A stretch of 38,181 nucleotides of DNA from Amycolatopsis vastitatis (GTDB lineage: Bacteria > Actinomycetota > Actinomycetes > Mycobacteriales > Pseudonocardiaceae), in contig NZ_NMUL01000019.1 in assembly GCF_002234595.1 (NCBI RefSeq), forward strand, positions 1-38,181. The letters are read 5' to 3'. Both the position numbers and the translations under genes were made by a program. The notes beneath the pieces are model-generated. The model did no database searches. It saw nothing but the letters and a program-made list of their open reading frames with translations, and was not told the origin of the DNA. The number at the start of each line of letters is the position of its first letter. Position 1 is the stretch's first letter. This document shows, piece after piece, positions 31,167 through 38,181 of this stretch.

Positions 31167-34100
31167 TCAGGAGCTCGACGCCGAGCGGGCCAGGGTGACG
31201 TCGACGAGGCGTTCCGGCCGCAGCGTGACGGGGCCGAGCAGCCCGGAGCCGAGCGCCTGGCCGCGCGCGTTGGCGCCGGTGTTGGTGACCCGCACCCGCA
31301 CCCGGTTGCGGCCGGGCCGCACCACCGCCGTCACGTCGACCCGGTACGGCGACCAGAGCCGGGATCCGGCTTTCCGCCCGTTGACTTCGATCTCGGCCAC
31401 TTCGCGGACTTCCCCGAGGTCGAGGCTCCACGACCGGCCGGGCAGGAGCGCCGCGTCGAGGACGAATTCCCTTTCGTACCAGGCAGATCCGGAATACGCC
31501 GGGTCCAGCTCTGTCCAGGAACCGAGCGCGCGCGTGACCACCGGCGCGCCCTCGCGATCGAAGTGGAACGCCCAGCCGCCGCCGAGCGGAACTACCGCGA
31601 GCGGATCGGAAACCGCCGCCGTGCCGGTGTACGAACACCCACCGTCGACCGCGGTGACCGTGACCTCGCCCGGCCCGGCCACCCGCACCGTGGCGGTCGC
31701 GGCGCGGGCGTCGACGCGCACGCTTTCGACCGGCGCCGACGCGGACACGGCGTGCGCGGGTTCCCGTCCCGCGCGGAACACCACCAGCAGCGTCGCTTTC
31801 GGCTCGAGCCGCAGCTCCACGGCGGTACCCCCGGACCGCACCCGCCGCCACACGCCCGCGGGTGTCACGGTTCCCGTGTCGGGATCCCACACCTCGGGCA
31901 CCCCGGACACCGGGAACGTCGCTGTCACCGCCACGACGTCCGCGCGCTCGTTGAGCACGACGAACGTCGCACGGCCGTCGCCTTCGAGACGCAGCACCCG
32001 GACGTCGTCGTGGTGTGGCTCCAGCACCGCCGCCGCACCTCCCGCGCCGGTGGCCGCGGCCGCAGCGGCCACCGGATCGGCCGCCCGGACCACCGAGCGG
32101 ACGGAGAACAGCTCGACCAGCGCGCCACGCAGGCCGGCATCGTCTCCCCCGGCCTCGCGCCCCGGCTCGCCGACGACGATCACCGTGCCTCCGCCACGGG
32201 CGAACCGGATCAGCGTTCGCACCGACCCGAGTGCGAGGATCGGCGTCCGGGGGACCACCACGATCCCGTAGGCCTGTTGCCCGACGACCAGCCGCCGCCC
32301 GGCCGGCCGCGCGTGCGTCACCAGGGCGGGGTCCGCGTCGAGCGCTCCTTCGTCGAGGAAGTCGAAATCGACCTGGACGTCTTCCAGCGCGTGCGCCGCG
32401 GTGAGGAACGCGGTGTCCAGCTCGGCCATCGCCGGAGTGTCCTGTGTGGACTCGGTCGCGCGTTGCGGCTGGAGCAGCGCGGTGCGGGCCTTGGCCGGCA
32501 TCCGGCACGCTTCCATCAGCCTGCCGATCCAGTCGTTCAGCGGCGCCGACACCGCCCACCACGGGTTGACCGGCTGGAACGGCGGCGGGTACACGATCTG
32601 GTTCTCGTCGCTGAACCGCGCGTGCAGCAGCGTGTGGTTCACGCCGCGCACCGCGAACGCGCCGATCACCTCGCGGACGAAGGCGGGCGTGACCTGCCAG
32701 CCGGTGCCGCCCATCGCCTCCAGGTAGACCCGCTCCAGCCCGAGCTGGTGCGCGGTGCTCGCCGGCCACCGTGACAGCGTGCGGTGGTAGCCGCGCTGGT
32801 AGTGGTCGAAGATCAGGTCCGTGCCCGGCACCTGCGCCCACTGGTTGGCGGTGTTCAGGTTGCCGGAGCTGCGCAGCTGCTCCCCTGGCCCGTATTCGTC
32901 CCACAGCGGGTTCGAAATCATCTTCAGGCCGTGCTCGGCCATCCACTGCCCCTGGGTCCGGTAGTACGCGGCGGCGAACCGGTTGCTCACCGCGCGCCAG
33001 AAGATCCCGCGCAGCCGCAGGCCGTCCGCACCGAGGTCGTCGTGCACCGCGGTCAACGCGATCCCCGGTGCCACCCCGGCCCGGCGCAGTTCCGCGTCCA
33101 ATGTGGACGACCAGGGCACGGTGTCGAACGGCCCGTCGGCCGAGGCGAGGAAAGGCTCGTCGTCGGCGAAGCCGCGCAGGACCGAGCCCGCCGCCCACGG
33201 GAACCGCCGCAGGTACTCCCCCGGCACGGCGTCGACGAACAGCCGCACCGCCTCGTCGTCGAGCAGGTCGAGGTAGGCGCGGCCGGTGCCGGTGGGGGTG
33301 CTCAACGGGCGGACGGTGAACAGGTCCAGCCGCCAGCTCCCGGCGGGCGGTGTCCACGTGCCGCCCGCGCGGGCCTGCGCGGTCAGGTCCACCAACGAGC
33401 CGGGGCCGGCCGAAAACTCCGGCCGGGCGGCCGCGGCGACCAACGGGACGCCGGTCGCGGGCAAGTCGAAGGCATCGAGCGCGACCACGTCGTCGAACGT
33501 CTCCGCATACAGCACGCGGCCGTCCGGATCGCGCACACTCAGGCTGTCCCACGATGACCGCTGGCTCGCGACCGCGCGCACGCCGACGCGGCCGGTGGCG
33601 TACCGCAGCTCGGCCGGGGCCTGGGCGGCGCCGTCGAGCGACACCGTCAGCACCGTTCCCCGGACGCGCACCACCAGCTCGTGATCCGCGGCCGGGTTGA
33701 ATCCCGGCACCGGCGATCCGCTGCGGACCAGGCTGAACGCGCCGCCGGTCTGCTGCCAGACGTCGACGGCACCGTCCGCGCGCAGGTCGGCGAGGACGCC
33801 GTTGCCCTCGTCGGCACTGCGCACCATGAGCCCGGCCGTGGCGCGCTCGACGCGGACCTTCGCCACGACGTCGTAGTCCTGCCATTGCGCGCCGTCGTGC
33901 AGCAGCGTCACGCCGTCGCGGGCACCGGCGTCGACCAGCAGCCGGCCGCCGGACACCGAGAGCCCGCGGCTGACCAGCGACACCGGAACCCCGCCCGCGA
34001 CGGTCAGCACCTGGTGCCCCACGCCCTTGAGCCGCAGGTCCGGCCGCGGCCGGTAGACCCGGTCGCCGACCTTCCCGCCGTCGACGACGAGCCCGCCCGC

Positions 34101-34526
34101 GCGGCCGCTGGGGAAATAGTCGTCGTTGAACAGCCACAGGTGCATCCCGTGCCGCTGGGCCTCGCGCAGGGTGAACTTGATGAGCGCGAACCAGTCCTCG
34201 GTGAAGAACGCGGGGCGCAGCGCCGCCGTGTCGAACGGGAACACCAGCACCTCGTGGATGCCTTTGTCCCGAAGATCCGCCAGCCCCGCGGCGACGAGGG
34301 CGGTGGTGACGGCGCCGTTCCAGAACCACAGCACGGTGGGCCGCGAATCCGGGCGCGGGTCCGCGAACCGCCGCGCGGGATCGGCGGTACCGGGCGCGGC
34401 GTAGGCGATCGGCCACCCGCCGGCCGTCCCGGCGACGGCCGCTGCGGAAACGAGCGTGAGCACGCGCCGCCGGGACAGTTCGAACTCACCGCCGATCGGA
34501 CGGAGCATCGGATCGTTCTCGGCCAT
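31167..34526 (-). CDS. Tat-exported GH106-type glycosidase (alpha-L-rhamnosidase-like), 1119 residues
   Basis: The N-terminus has a twin-arginine signal (LSRRRVLTLVSAAAV, Arg at 19-21) and an AYA cleavage site near residue 43, so it is exported folded. The GH106-type catalytic region starts at about 60 (VLWFWNGAVT, IHEVLVFPFD, DWFALIKFTLREAQRHGMHL). It is interrupted at about 190-350 by a jelly-roll domain like DUF1080/LamG (WQDYDVVAKVRVERATAGLM), and resumes with DDEPFLASADGPFD and later segments. A GH2-type sugar-binding sandwich ends the protein (about 1005-1090). It should trim rhamnose or a related sugar from plant polymers. A LacI-type operator precedes it. Confidence 0.87.
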   Translation of the reverse strand: MAENDPMLRPIGGEFELSRRRVLTLVSAAAVAGTAGGWPIAYAAPGTADPARRFADPRPDSRPTVLWFWNGAVTTALVAAGLADLRDKGIHEVLVFPFDTAALRPAFFTEDWFALIKFTLREAQRHGMHLWLFNDDYFPSGRAGGLVVDGGKVGDRVYRPRPDLRLKGVGHQVLTVAGGVPVSLVSRGLSVSGGRLLVDAGARDGVTLLHDGAQWQDYDVVAKVRVERATAGLMVRSADEGNGVLADLRADGAVDVWQQTGGAFSLVRSGSPVPGFNPAADHELVVRVRGTVLTVSLDGAAQAPAELRYATGRVGVRAVASQRSSWDSLSVRDPDGRVLYAETFDDVVALDAFDLPATGVPLVAAAARPEFSAGPGSLVDLTAQARAGGTWTPPAGSWRLDLFTVRPLSTPTGTGRAYLDLLDDEAVRLFVDAVPGEYLRRFPWAAGSVLRGFADDEPFLASADGPFDTVPWSSTLDAELRRAGVAPGIALTAVHDDLGADGLRLRGIFWRAVSNRFAAAYYRTQGQWMAEHGLKMISNPLWDEYGPGEQLRSSGNLNTANQWAQVPGTDLIFDHYQRGYHRTLSRWPASTAHQLGLERVYLEAMGGTGWQVTPAFVREVIGAFAVRGVNHTLLHARFSDENQIVYPPPFQPVNPWWAVSAPLNDWIGRLMEACRMPAKARTALLQPQRATESTQDTPAMAELDTAFLTAAHALEDVQVDFDFLDEGALDADPALVTHARPAGRRLVVGQQAYGIVVVPRTPILALGSVRTLIRFARGGGTVIVVGEPGREAGGDDAGLRGALVELFSVRSVVRAADPVAAAAAATGAGGAAAVLEPHHDDVRVLRLEGDGRATFVVLNERADVVAVTATFPVSGVPEVWDPDTGTVTPAGVWRRVRSGGTAVELRLEPKATLLVVFRAGREPAHAVSASAPVESVRVDARAATATVRVAGPGEVTVTAVDGGCSYTGTAAVSDPLAVVPLGGGWAFHFDREGAPVVTRALGSWTELDPAYSGSAWYEREFVLDAALLPGRSWSLDLGEVREVAEIEVNGRKAGSRLWSPYRVDVTAVVRPGRNRVRVRVTNTGANARGQALGSGLLGPVTLRPERLVDVTLARSASSS

Positions 34527-34546
34527 GGTGACCTCTTCCCACGCGA

Positions 34547-34562
34547 CTTGAAACGATTCAAG
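34547..34562. promoter_or_regulatory. LacI-type operator CTTGAA-ACGA-TTCAAG
   Basis: A 16-bp inverted repeat around a CG centre, 20 bases upstream of the glycosidase ATG. It differs from the TGTTAGCGCTAACA sites of the GH54 region, so it belongs to a different LacI-type repressor. No LacI gene lies in the window. Confidence 0.7.
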
Positions 34563-34636
34563 ACAGTCGGGAAGTTACGTGACGCGGGTCACGGGGGTCA
34601 AGGATTGGCGGTAAACCTGTCTCGTGAAGCCATTCC

Positions 34637-35134
34637 TCAGCCGGCCGGGAAGTAGTGGCCGTCGAGCAGGCCGGGCTGCGCGGCGTCGGCGGGGATGCTC
34701 ACGACGGGCAGGCCGAGCCGGCTGCCGATGGCCTCGGCGATGTCGCGGAACGGGATGGCGCCGTCCGCGACCGCGTGCCAGTAGCTGCCGGCCGGGCCCT
34801 TTTCCCAAGCCAAGCGGAACACGGCGGCGGCATCGCGGGCGTGCACGGCGTTCCACCGGTTGGCGCCGTCTCCGGGGTAGCCGACGACACCTTTCTCCTT
34901 CGCCAGCGCGATCAGCCGCTGGAGGAAGCCGGCTTGATCGGTCGTGCTGTGCGCGATGTCGGCGATACGCACGATCGACGACCGCACTCCGCGCTCGGCC
35001 AGGCCGACGACGGTGGTCTCCACGATGTTGCGAGCCCGCAGGGTGCCCGTGTGCTCTTCGCCGCCGGGCAGGGCCTCGGCCGACGCGACCCGCCGCCGGG
35101 TGACCGCCGCCGCGCGGGGCGACCAGCGGATCAT
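34637..35134 (-). pseudogene. NAD-dependent epimerase/SDR relic lacking its N-terminal half
   Basis: The frame shows the middle and end of an atypical SDR: VVGLAERGVRSSIVRIADIAH, GDGANRWNAVHARDAAAVFRL, WHAVADGAIPFRDIAEAIG. The Rossmann N-terminus (about 110 residues) is absent. VVSIPADAAQPGLLDGHYFP joins two segments that are about 45 residues apart in intact relatives, whose C-terminus reads HPGL-DL--GHYF. So there is a 5' loss and an in-frame internal deletion. The first ATG is at 35134; no function is expected. Confidence 0.72.
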
Positions 35135-35154
35135 GGTCGGCTTCCGGCCTGGCA

Positions 35155-35520
35155 GGCGAACCGCTGCTTTGGCACGCCGACGCGAGCACGCAGCCCACCA
35201 GGCGCCCGCACCTCAACGCCGGATACCTGGTCCGCGGCGTGGACGAAACGCTCGAGCACGCCGCCGCCGGCCGCGGCATCTCGTTCCTCGCGCGATCGGC
35301 GACCGTCTTCTCCACGCATCCGGAGGTCACCTTCGTGCCCGTCCCGGATCTGGCGCCGGACCAGGTGTGCCTCGCCATGGCGACGGCAAACCGTTCACCT
35401 GTGGTCGACGACTTCTTCACCGCGGCTCGGGCGGCGGCCGAGATCACGGCGGAATGCGGCAATCACGAAATGTGGCAGCTCGGCGGCGATGCCATCGCCG
35501 GCCCCTCATCGCCGGGCTGA
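35155..35520 (+). pseudogene. C-terminal relic of a LysR-family regulator
   Basis: The frame reads GEPLLWHADASTQPT, LVRGVDETLEHAAAGRGISF, LARSATVF and NRSPVVDDFFTAARAA, the end of a LysR co-inducer-binding domain. The helix-turn-helix half is missing. The readable frame begins within a few bases of where the SDR relic begins on the other strand. The last 15 bases overlap the convergent TetR gene at 35506. Confidence 0.72.
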
Positions 35521-36108
35521 TGCGGGGATGGCGTTGTCGATGAGGACGGCGGCGATGGCGGCGGCGGTGGGGAAGGTTTCGGCGTTGAGGGCTCGGTTGC
35601 GGGCCGAGGCGCCGTCGAGGAGCAGCGCCAGTTGTTCGCCGAGCTGTTCGGGGTCGGTGGCGCCGGCTTCGCGTGCGGTTTCGGCGAGCCGGGCGGCGAC
35701 GGCTTTTTTGTAGTCCTGTGCGCGTTGGCGCGCGGGGTGGTCGGGGTCGGGGATTTCGACGGACGCCGCGATGAAGGGGCACAGGGGTGTGATGTCGTCC
35801 TGTGCCACGGTCATGGGCAGGTCGAAAGCCGCGAGGAGCCGCTCGCGAGGCGTGAGGTCGGTGCGGTCGAACACTCCCGGCATGACGTCGGGATCGAACC
35901 GGCGCAGGTATTCGGCGACGAGTTCGTCTTTGCCGGCGAAGTGCTGGTAGGCCGTGCGCTTCGACACCTGGGCCACCGCGCAGAGCTGGTCCATGCCGGT
36001 CTGGTTGATGCCTTGCTCACGGAACAGCTGTTGTGACGCGCTGAGGATCCGCTCGCGCGCCCCCCTGCCGCGGCGCAGGCCCTGGGGGCCCTTCTCCGAC
36101 TCCGTCAT
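35506..36108 (-). CDS. TetR-family regulator of the divergent SDR operon
   Basis: A 200-residue TetR regulator. The helix-turn-helix is at about residues 37-56 (MDQLCAVAQVSKRTAYQHFA), followed by KDELVAEYLRRFD. The C-terminal domain has TPLCPFIAASVEIPDPDHP, as in a common actinobacterial subgroup beside SDR or NmrA oxidoreductases. The ATG is at 36108. It is divergent from the SDR gene at 36223, and a repeated element lies between them. Confidence 0.88.
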   Translation of the reverse strand: MTESEKGPQGLRRGRGARERILSASQQLFREQGINQTGMDQLCAVAQVSKRTAYQHFAGKDELVAEYLRRFDPDVMPGVFDRTDLTPRERLLAAFDLPMTVAQDDITPLCPFIAASVEIPDPDHPARQRAQDYKKAVAARLAETAREAGATDPEQLGEQLALLLDGASARNRALNAETFPTAAAIAAVLIDNAIPASARR

Positions 36109-36135
36109 GCCTCCAGTCTAGCCGAGTTGGGTACC

Positions 36136-36149
36136 GACCGGTGTACATA
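36136..36149. promoter_or_regulatory. repeated element GACCGGTGTACATA, site 1
   Basis: Upstream of the TetR gene (28 bases from its start), within GTACCGACCGGTGTAC. A copy with one change lies 54 bp further on, in the same orientation. Confidence 0.5.
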
Positions 36150-36189
36150 GCTTGCGTCCCGGCGGACCGTCCGATACGTTAAGCACACA

Positions 36190-36203
36190 GATCGGTGTAC
36201 ATA
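36190..36203. promoter_or_regulatory. repeated element GATCGGTGTACATA, site 2
   Basis: Nineteen bases before the SDR start at 36223. The pair is a candidate for TetR binding at the divergent promoters; the dyad symmetry is weak, so this is less certain than the other operators here. Confidence 0.5.
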
Positions 36204-36222
36204 ACTACTCAACGGAGTGATC

Positions 36223-36957
36223 GTGGGAAAGCTCGATGGCAAGGTCGCGGTGATCACGGGCGGCACAAGTGGCCTGGCGTTGGCCGGCGCCCAGCTGTTC
36301 GTCGACGAAGGAGCGCATGTCTTCATCTCTGGCCGGCGGCAGGAAGTGGTGGACGACGCCGTCAAGCTGATCGGCCGGAACGTGACCGGCGTGCAAGGCG
36401 ACGCGGCCGACCTGGCGGACCTGGACCGGTTGTTCGACACGGTCAAGCGGGAAAAGGGCGCGATCGACGTGTTGTGGACCAGCGCCGGGACGGGCGAGCA
36501 GCGCGCACTCGGCGAGATCACCGAGGAGCACTTCGACACCACCTTCGGGCTCAACGCGCGCGGCACGCTGTTCACGGTGCAGAAGGCGCTGCCGCTGTTC
36601 AACGACGGCGGCTCGATCTTCATGACCGGGTCCAACGCTTCGCTCAAGGGCTATCCCGAGTGGAGCGTGTATGCGGCGAGCAAGGCCGTGCAGCAGGCCT
36701 ACGCCCGCGTGTGGCTGGCCGAGTTGAAGGACCGGCGGATCCGGGTGAACGTGCTGACTCCCGGCCAGGTCGCCACGCCGAAACAGGAGGAATTGTTCGA
36801 CGAGGAGACGATGCGGCAGTTCGAATCCCAGATCCCGCGGGGAAAGATGGGCCGACCCGAGGAGATCGCGACGGTCGCGCTGTTCCTCGCCTCGGACGAC
36901 TCGAGCTATGTGAACGGGATGGAACTGGCCGTCGACGGCGGCGTCGCGGCGATTTGA
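36223..36957 (+). CDS. short-chain dehydrogenase/reductase
   Basis: A 244-residue classical SDR with TGGTSGLA near residue 12, the active-site Ser in FMTGSNASL, YAASK as the Tyr/Lys pair, and the C-terminal GMELAVDGG. The usual NNAG is replaced by TSAG. GGAG at 36214-36217 lies five bases before the GTG at 36223; a GTG at 36217 is possible but lacks a spaced ribosome site. It is divergent from a TetR gene and followed 46 bases later by an F420-reductase-like gene, so the three downstream genes may form one operon. Confidence 0.9.
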   Translation: MGKLDGKVAVITGGTSGLALAGAQLFVDEGAHVFISGRRQEVVDDAVKLIGRNVTGVQGDAADLADLDRLFDTVKREKGAIDVLWTSAGTGEQRALGEITEEHFDTTFGLNARGTLFTVQKALPLFNDGGSIFMTGSNASLKGYPEWSVYAASKAVQQAYARVWLAELKDRRIRVNVLTPGQVATPKQEELFDEETMRQFESQIPRGKMGRPEEIATVALFLASDDSSYVNGMELAVDGGVAAI

Positions 36958-37003
36958 GCGGCGCAGTCACCCTTTCCTATCGTCGATCAAGACGGGACAA
37001 TTC

Positions 37004-37627
37004 ATGAGCAGCATCAGCATCATCGGCACCGGGAACATGGCCCGCACCATCGGCACGCTGGCGGTGGCGGGCGGCAACACCGTCGAGGTCATGGGCCGCG
37101 ACCGGGCCAAAGCCGCCGAGCTGGCCAAGGTTCTCGGCGGCAGCGCCACGACGGGAGAGTGGGGTGCCGTCCCGGCCGGGGACATCGTCATCGTGGCCCT
37201 GTTGGCCGATCGCGTCGTTCCGGTCGTCGCCCACTACGGAGAAGCCCTCGCGGGCAAGGTCATCGTCGAAATCAGCAATCCCTTCAATTCCGCGGCCGAC
37301 GGGCTCGCCCACGGCGAGGACACGTCGATCGCGCAGGAAGCCGCCAAAGTTGCCCCGGCCGATGCCAGCGTGGTGAAGGGGTTCAACACGATCTTCCGCC
37401 ACGTCCTGGAGAAGGGCCGGCCCGCCGTCTTCTTCGCCGGCGACGATGCGCAGGCCAAGGCGGACGTGGCCGCCTTCATCGAGAGCCTCGGGATGCGCCC
37501 GCTGGACGTCGGCGACCTGAAAATGGCGTACTGGCTGGAAGGAGCGGGCGTGCTGACGATGGGCCTCGCCCGCCACGGCGTGGGGAACTGGGACTTCGCC
37601 CTCGGCGTCACCGAACTTGCCGGCTGA
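37004..37627 (+). CDS. NADPH-dependent F420 reductase-like protein
   Basis: A 207-residue protein with the Rossmann start ISIIGTGNMARTIG and the NEDPH-contact pattern VEVMGRDRAKA. EISNPFN and VVKGFNTIFRHVL are landmarks of the NADPH:F420 oxidoreductase/Npd family. It may move hydride between NADPH and F420 or another deazaflavin; many relatives are uncharacterised reductases. Its neighbour is an LLM-class gene, a family that commonly uses F420, which fits the call. The ATG is at 37004. Confidence 0.85.
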   Translation: MSSISIIGTGNMARTIGTLAVAGGNTVEVMGRDRAKAAELAKVLGGSATTGEWGAVPAGDIVIVALLADRVVPVVAHYGEALAGKVIVEISNPFNSAADGLAHGEDTSIAQEAAKVAPADASVVKGFNTIFRHVLEKGRPAVFFAGDDAQAKADVAAFIESLGMRPLDVGDLKMAYWLEGAGVLTMGLARHGVGNWDFALGVTELAG

Positions 37628-37640
37628 AAGGGTTCTCACG

Positions 37641-38053
37641 ATGAAGCTTGGTTTCGCCATTCCCATCGTCGGCCCCGCTATCAGCAGCGCCGCCGGCCTG
37701 AGTGCGTTCTGCCGCGGACTCGAAGACCTGGGCTACGACACGTTGTGGGTCGGCGATCGCCTGGTCACGCCCGTCGAAATGCACAGCACCTATCCGGGCG
37801 AAGAGCAGCCGTACCCGCCGCAGATGACCCGCTACCTCGATCCGCTGATGCTGTGGACCGTCGCCGCGGCGGCGGCGACCAGCCGAATGCGGCTCAACGC
37901 CAGCACACTCAGCACGTTCTACTACGAGCCACCGCACCTCGCCTCGCCCGGCTGCTGACCACCCTCGACGTGCTCAGCGACGGCCGCCTCGACCCGCCGC
38001 GGCCCAGGACGCCGGCCGCGATCCTGATCGCGCGGACGGCTCGGCAGGAATGA
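37641..38053 (+). pseudogene. LLM-class F420-dependent oxidoreductase, frameshifted and truncated
   Basis: The first frame (ATG 37641) is a normal LLM start: MKLGFAIPIVGPA, GYDTLWVGDRLV, TSRMRLNASTLSTFYYEPPH. It ends in LASPGC at 37958. The frame after a two-base-offset continues RLLTTLDVLSDGRLD, exactly what should follow. The junction reads CTCGCCTCGCCC, so a 5-base tandem duplication (TCGCC) explains the shift. After GRLD the resemblance stops, and the usual 150 or more further residues are absent. Bases 38054-38181 hold no recognisable gene. Confidence 0.8.
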
Positions 38054-38181
38054 TTCCCGTGGGACGGTGATGCGCTCGGTCTGGAGGAGGTGGACGCGAG
38101 CCGGAGCAACCCGCGCCGGTGGCTAGTGTCGCGCGTCGCAAGTTGTTTGGCGTTCGGGTCGAGCGCCCCAATGTGGCGTTC

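Noticed and set aside
31135..34416. A 1093-residue minus-strand frame parallel to the GH106-type gene.
   Set aside because: It is the +1 shadow of the glycosidase, extremely Arg/Gly-rich and without any motif.

Overview
The window is GC-rich, uses GTG and TTG starts freely, and is dense with TetR, LysR, AraC and IclR regulators, F420/LLM-type proteins and Tat- or Sec-exported glycosidases. This points to an actinomycete. A filamentous Pseudonocardiaceae member (Amycolatopsis-like) is my best inference, from general gene content rather than any marker gene. No rRNA, tRNA, CRISPR array, insertion sequence or phage gene was recognised. It reads as accessory or chromosome-arm DNA.

Layout. 1-2.3 kb: a small secreted protein, a TetR regulator flanked by two copies of one palindrome, an unknown protein, and the tail of a lost quinone oxidoreductase. 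2.4-4.5 kb: a two-gene KAP-type P-loop NTPase system in which the lid region sits on a second, four-helix membrane protein. 4.5-7.8 kb: a methyltransferase relic, then a minus-strand operon of flavodoxin-fold reductase, CPA2 antiporter, ECF sigma factor and zinc-finger anti-sigma factor. 7.9-9.6 kb: an oxidoreductase/TetR pair with two matching operators. 9.6-13.7 kb: a secreted GH54 arabinofuranosidase and a frameshifted surface beta-repeat protein, each behind a LacI-type palindrome.

13.8-21.9 kb: SDR/LysR, AraC/SDR, MFS-epoxide-hydrolase-TetR and oxidoreductase/TetR modules. 21.9-27.3 kb: a five-gene catabolic operon opposite an IclR regulator, in order of transcription: Fae-like protein, enolase-superfamily enzyme, aldehyde dehydrogenase, truncated hydroxyisobutyrate dehydrogenase, iron alcohol dehydrogenase. 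27.5-31.2 kb: a TIGR01777 protein, a VAT-1-like reductase and two tandem paralogous TetR genes. 31.2-34.6 kb: a Tat-exported GH106-type glycosidase of 1119 residues behind a LacI-type operator. 34.6-38.2 kb: a deletion scar that removed the 5' halves of a divergent SDR/LysR pair, then a TetR/SDR divergon followed by an F420-reductase-like gene and a frameshifted LLM-class gene.

Two themes run through the region. First, it is a series of small modules in which a one-component regulator lies back to back with an NAD(P)-dependent oxidoreductase, usually with an inverted-repeat operator between them. Second, it holds several decaying genes, some with in-frame internal deletions, as in a fast-evolving chromosome arm. 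The most interesting candidates for new biology are the Fae-homologue operon (21857-27346) and the split KAP NTPase pair (2376-4456).
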